Source: Thiotrichaceae bacterium
Lineage (GTDB): Bacteria; Pseudomonadota; Gammaproteobacteria; SZUA-140
NCBI GenBank assembly: GCA_002401765.2
Contig: NVTY02000079.1
Coordinates: forward strand, 62,001 to 126,000
DNA: 64,000 bases
Direction: 5' to 3'
The notes under the pieces were generated by a model, which saw nothing but the letters and a program-made list of their open reading frames with translations, made no database searches and was not told the origin of the DNA. The position numbers and the translations under genes were made by a program. Below are positions 63,595 through 64,000 of the stretch, piece by piece (positions within the stretch are counted from its first letter, which is position 1; every line of letters begins with the position of its first letter).

Positions 63595-64000
63595 TTAATC
63601 GCGGTTTTTATACACTCTTTTATAAAGAGACGCTGCGTTTCTATAAGGTGGCATTGCAGACGATCCTTGCGCCGATCATCACCACGTTACTCTATTTTCT
63701 GGTTTTCTCGCATGTACTGAAAGACCGCGTAATGGTTTTTGAAGACCTGAGCTACACCTCTTTTCTGATTCCTGGGCTGGTGATGATGACGATTATCCAG
63801 AATGCCTTTGCGAACAGCTCGTCTAGCCTGATTCAGTCAAAGGTGACGGGCAATATTATTTTTGTATTGTTGGCTCCGCTTTCGTATGTTGAGTTTTATA
63901 TGGCATTCATGCTCGCATCGGTGGTGCGTGGCCTGGCAGTGGGGGTTGGTGTATTTTTAATTGCGATCTGTTTTGTACCTGTGCCGGTGCATAGCTATGC
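63591..64000 (+). CDS. yadH: ABC-2 type permease, YadH-like (cut by window end)
   Basis: The frame from ATG 63591 is open to the window end (136 codons seen). The product starts MINRGFYTLFYKETLRF and has hydrophobic segments LQTILAPIITTLLYFLVFS and, further on, FMLASVVRGLAVGVGVFLIA, with SFLIPGLVMMTIIQNAF between, as in ABC-2 permeases. It overlaps the ATPase stop by 4 bases (ATGA). Confidence 0.92.
   Translation, partial: MINRGFYTLFYKETLRFYKVALQTILAPIITTLLYFLVFSHVLKDRVMVFEDLSYTSFLIPGLVMMTIIQNAFANSSSSLIQSKVTGNIIFVLLAPLSYVEFYMAFMLASVVRGLAVGVGVFLIAICFVPVPVHSY

Noticed and set aside
1-64000. CRISPR array, prophage or toxin-antitoxin module
   Set aside because: No regularly spaced short repeats, no phage structural or integrase genes and no recognisable toxin-antitoxin pair were seen.

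Overview
The window is a chromosomal segment of a motile gammaproteobacterium. Gene families and gene order closely match the Pseudomonas/Vibrio style of polar-flagellum regulation: flgA-flgM-flgN-PilZ diverging from cheV-cheR-flgBCDEFGHIJKL, sigma-54 (-24/-12) promoters before flgB and flgA, and FliA (sigma-28) promoters before chemotaxis genes. I cannot name a genus from sequence alone.

Layout. 1-3.2 kb: end of a flagellar export operon (fliH tail, fliI, fliJ, fliK), followed directly by a slyD-like FKBP instead of fliL/M/N. 3.9-5.4 kb: arsenite methylation pair (arsM, arsR), both on the minus strand. 5.4-8.5 kb: a YfiR-like periplasmic protein coupled to a membrane GGDEF-EAL protein. 8.7-11.5 kb: a decayed thiamine-diphosphate enzyme gene carrying a small inverted-repeat element, then two overlapping citrate-synthase-family genes of equal length. 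11.9-16.0 kb: a TonB-dependent receptor and, convergent to it, a class II aldolase/short-chain dehydrogenase fusion. 16.3-19.9 kb: a large hybrid kinase and tRNA-Arg(CCT).

20.0-38.1 kb is an unbroken minus-strand run and the most interesting part. Read in transcription order it holds a STAS protein, cheY, cheA, cheW, a 55-codon unknown gene, a soluble chemoreceptor with an N-terminal globin, three PAS domains and a C-terminal EWEEF tail, then cheR, cheD, cheB, a short membrane MCP-like protein, hsbA (STAS), hsbR (REC-PP2C-HATPase), a hybrid kinase, hptB (Hpt) and a second hybrid kinase. This joins a Che2/Aer2-like sensory array with an HptB-HsbR-HsbA partner-switching relay. In Pseudomonas that relay acts on the anti-sigma factor FlgM, whose gene lies just upstream here. 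FliA promoters sit at the head of the run (38.1 kb) and before the MCP-like gene (29.0 kb).

38.2-54.5 kb: flgZ/ycgR, flgN, flgM, flgA on the minus strand; cheV, cheR and flgB-L on the plus strand. FlgK and FlgL are enlarged by what looks like the same inserted domain. 54.6-64.0 kb: recJ, a very large secreted cadherin-like surface protein with choice-of-anchor U and GlyGly-CTERM-like ends, a CheX-like phosphatase, an EAL-HDOD protein, and an ABC-2 type exporter cut by the window end.

Taken together, the genes cover building the rod, hook and junction, the sigma-28/anti-sigma checkpoint, c-di-GMP input (GGDEF-EAL, PilZ, EAL-HDOD) and heme-based or phosphorelay sensory input to motility. Domain and motif assignments come from reading the translated sequence; no database search was run.
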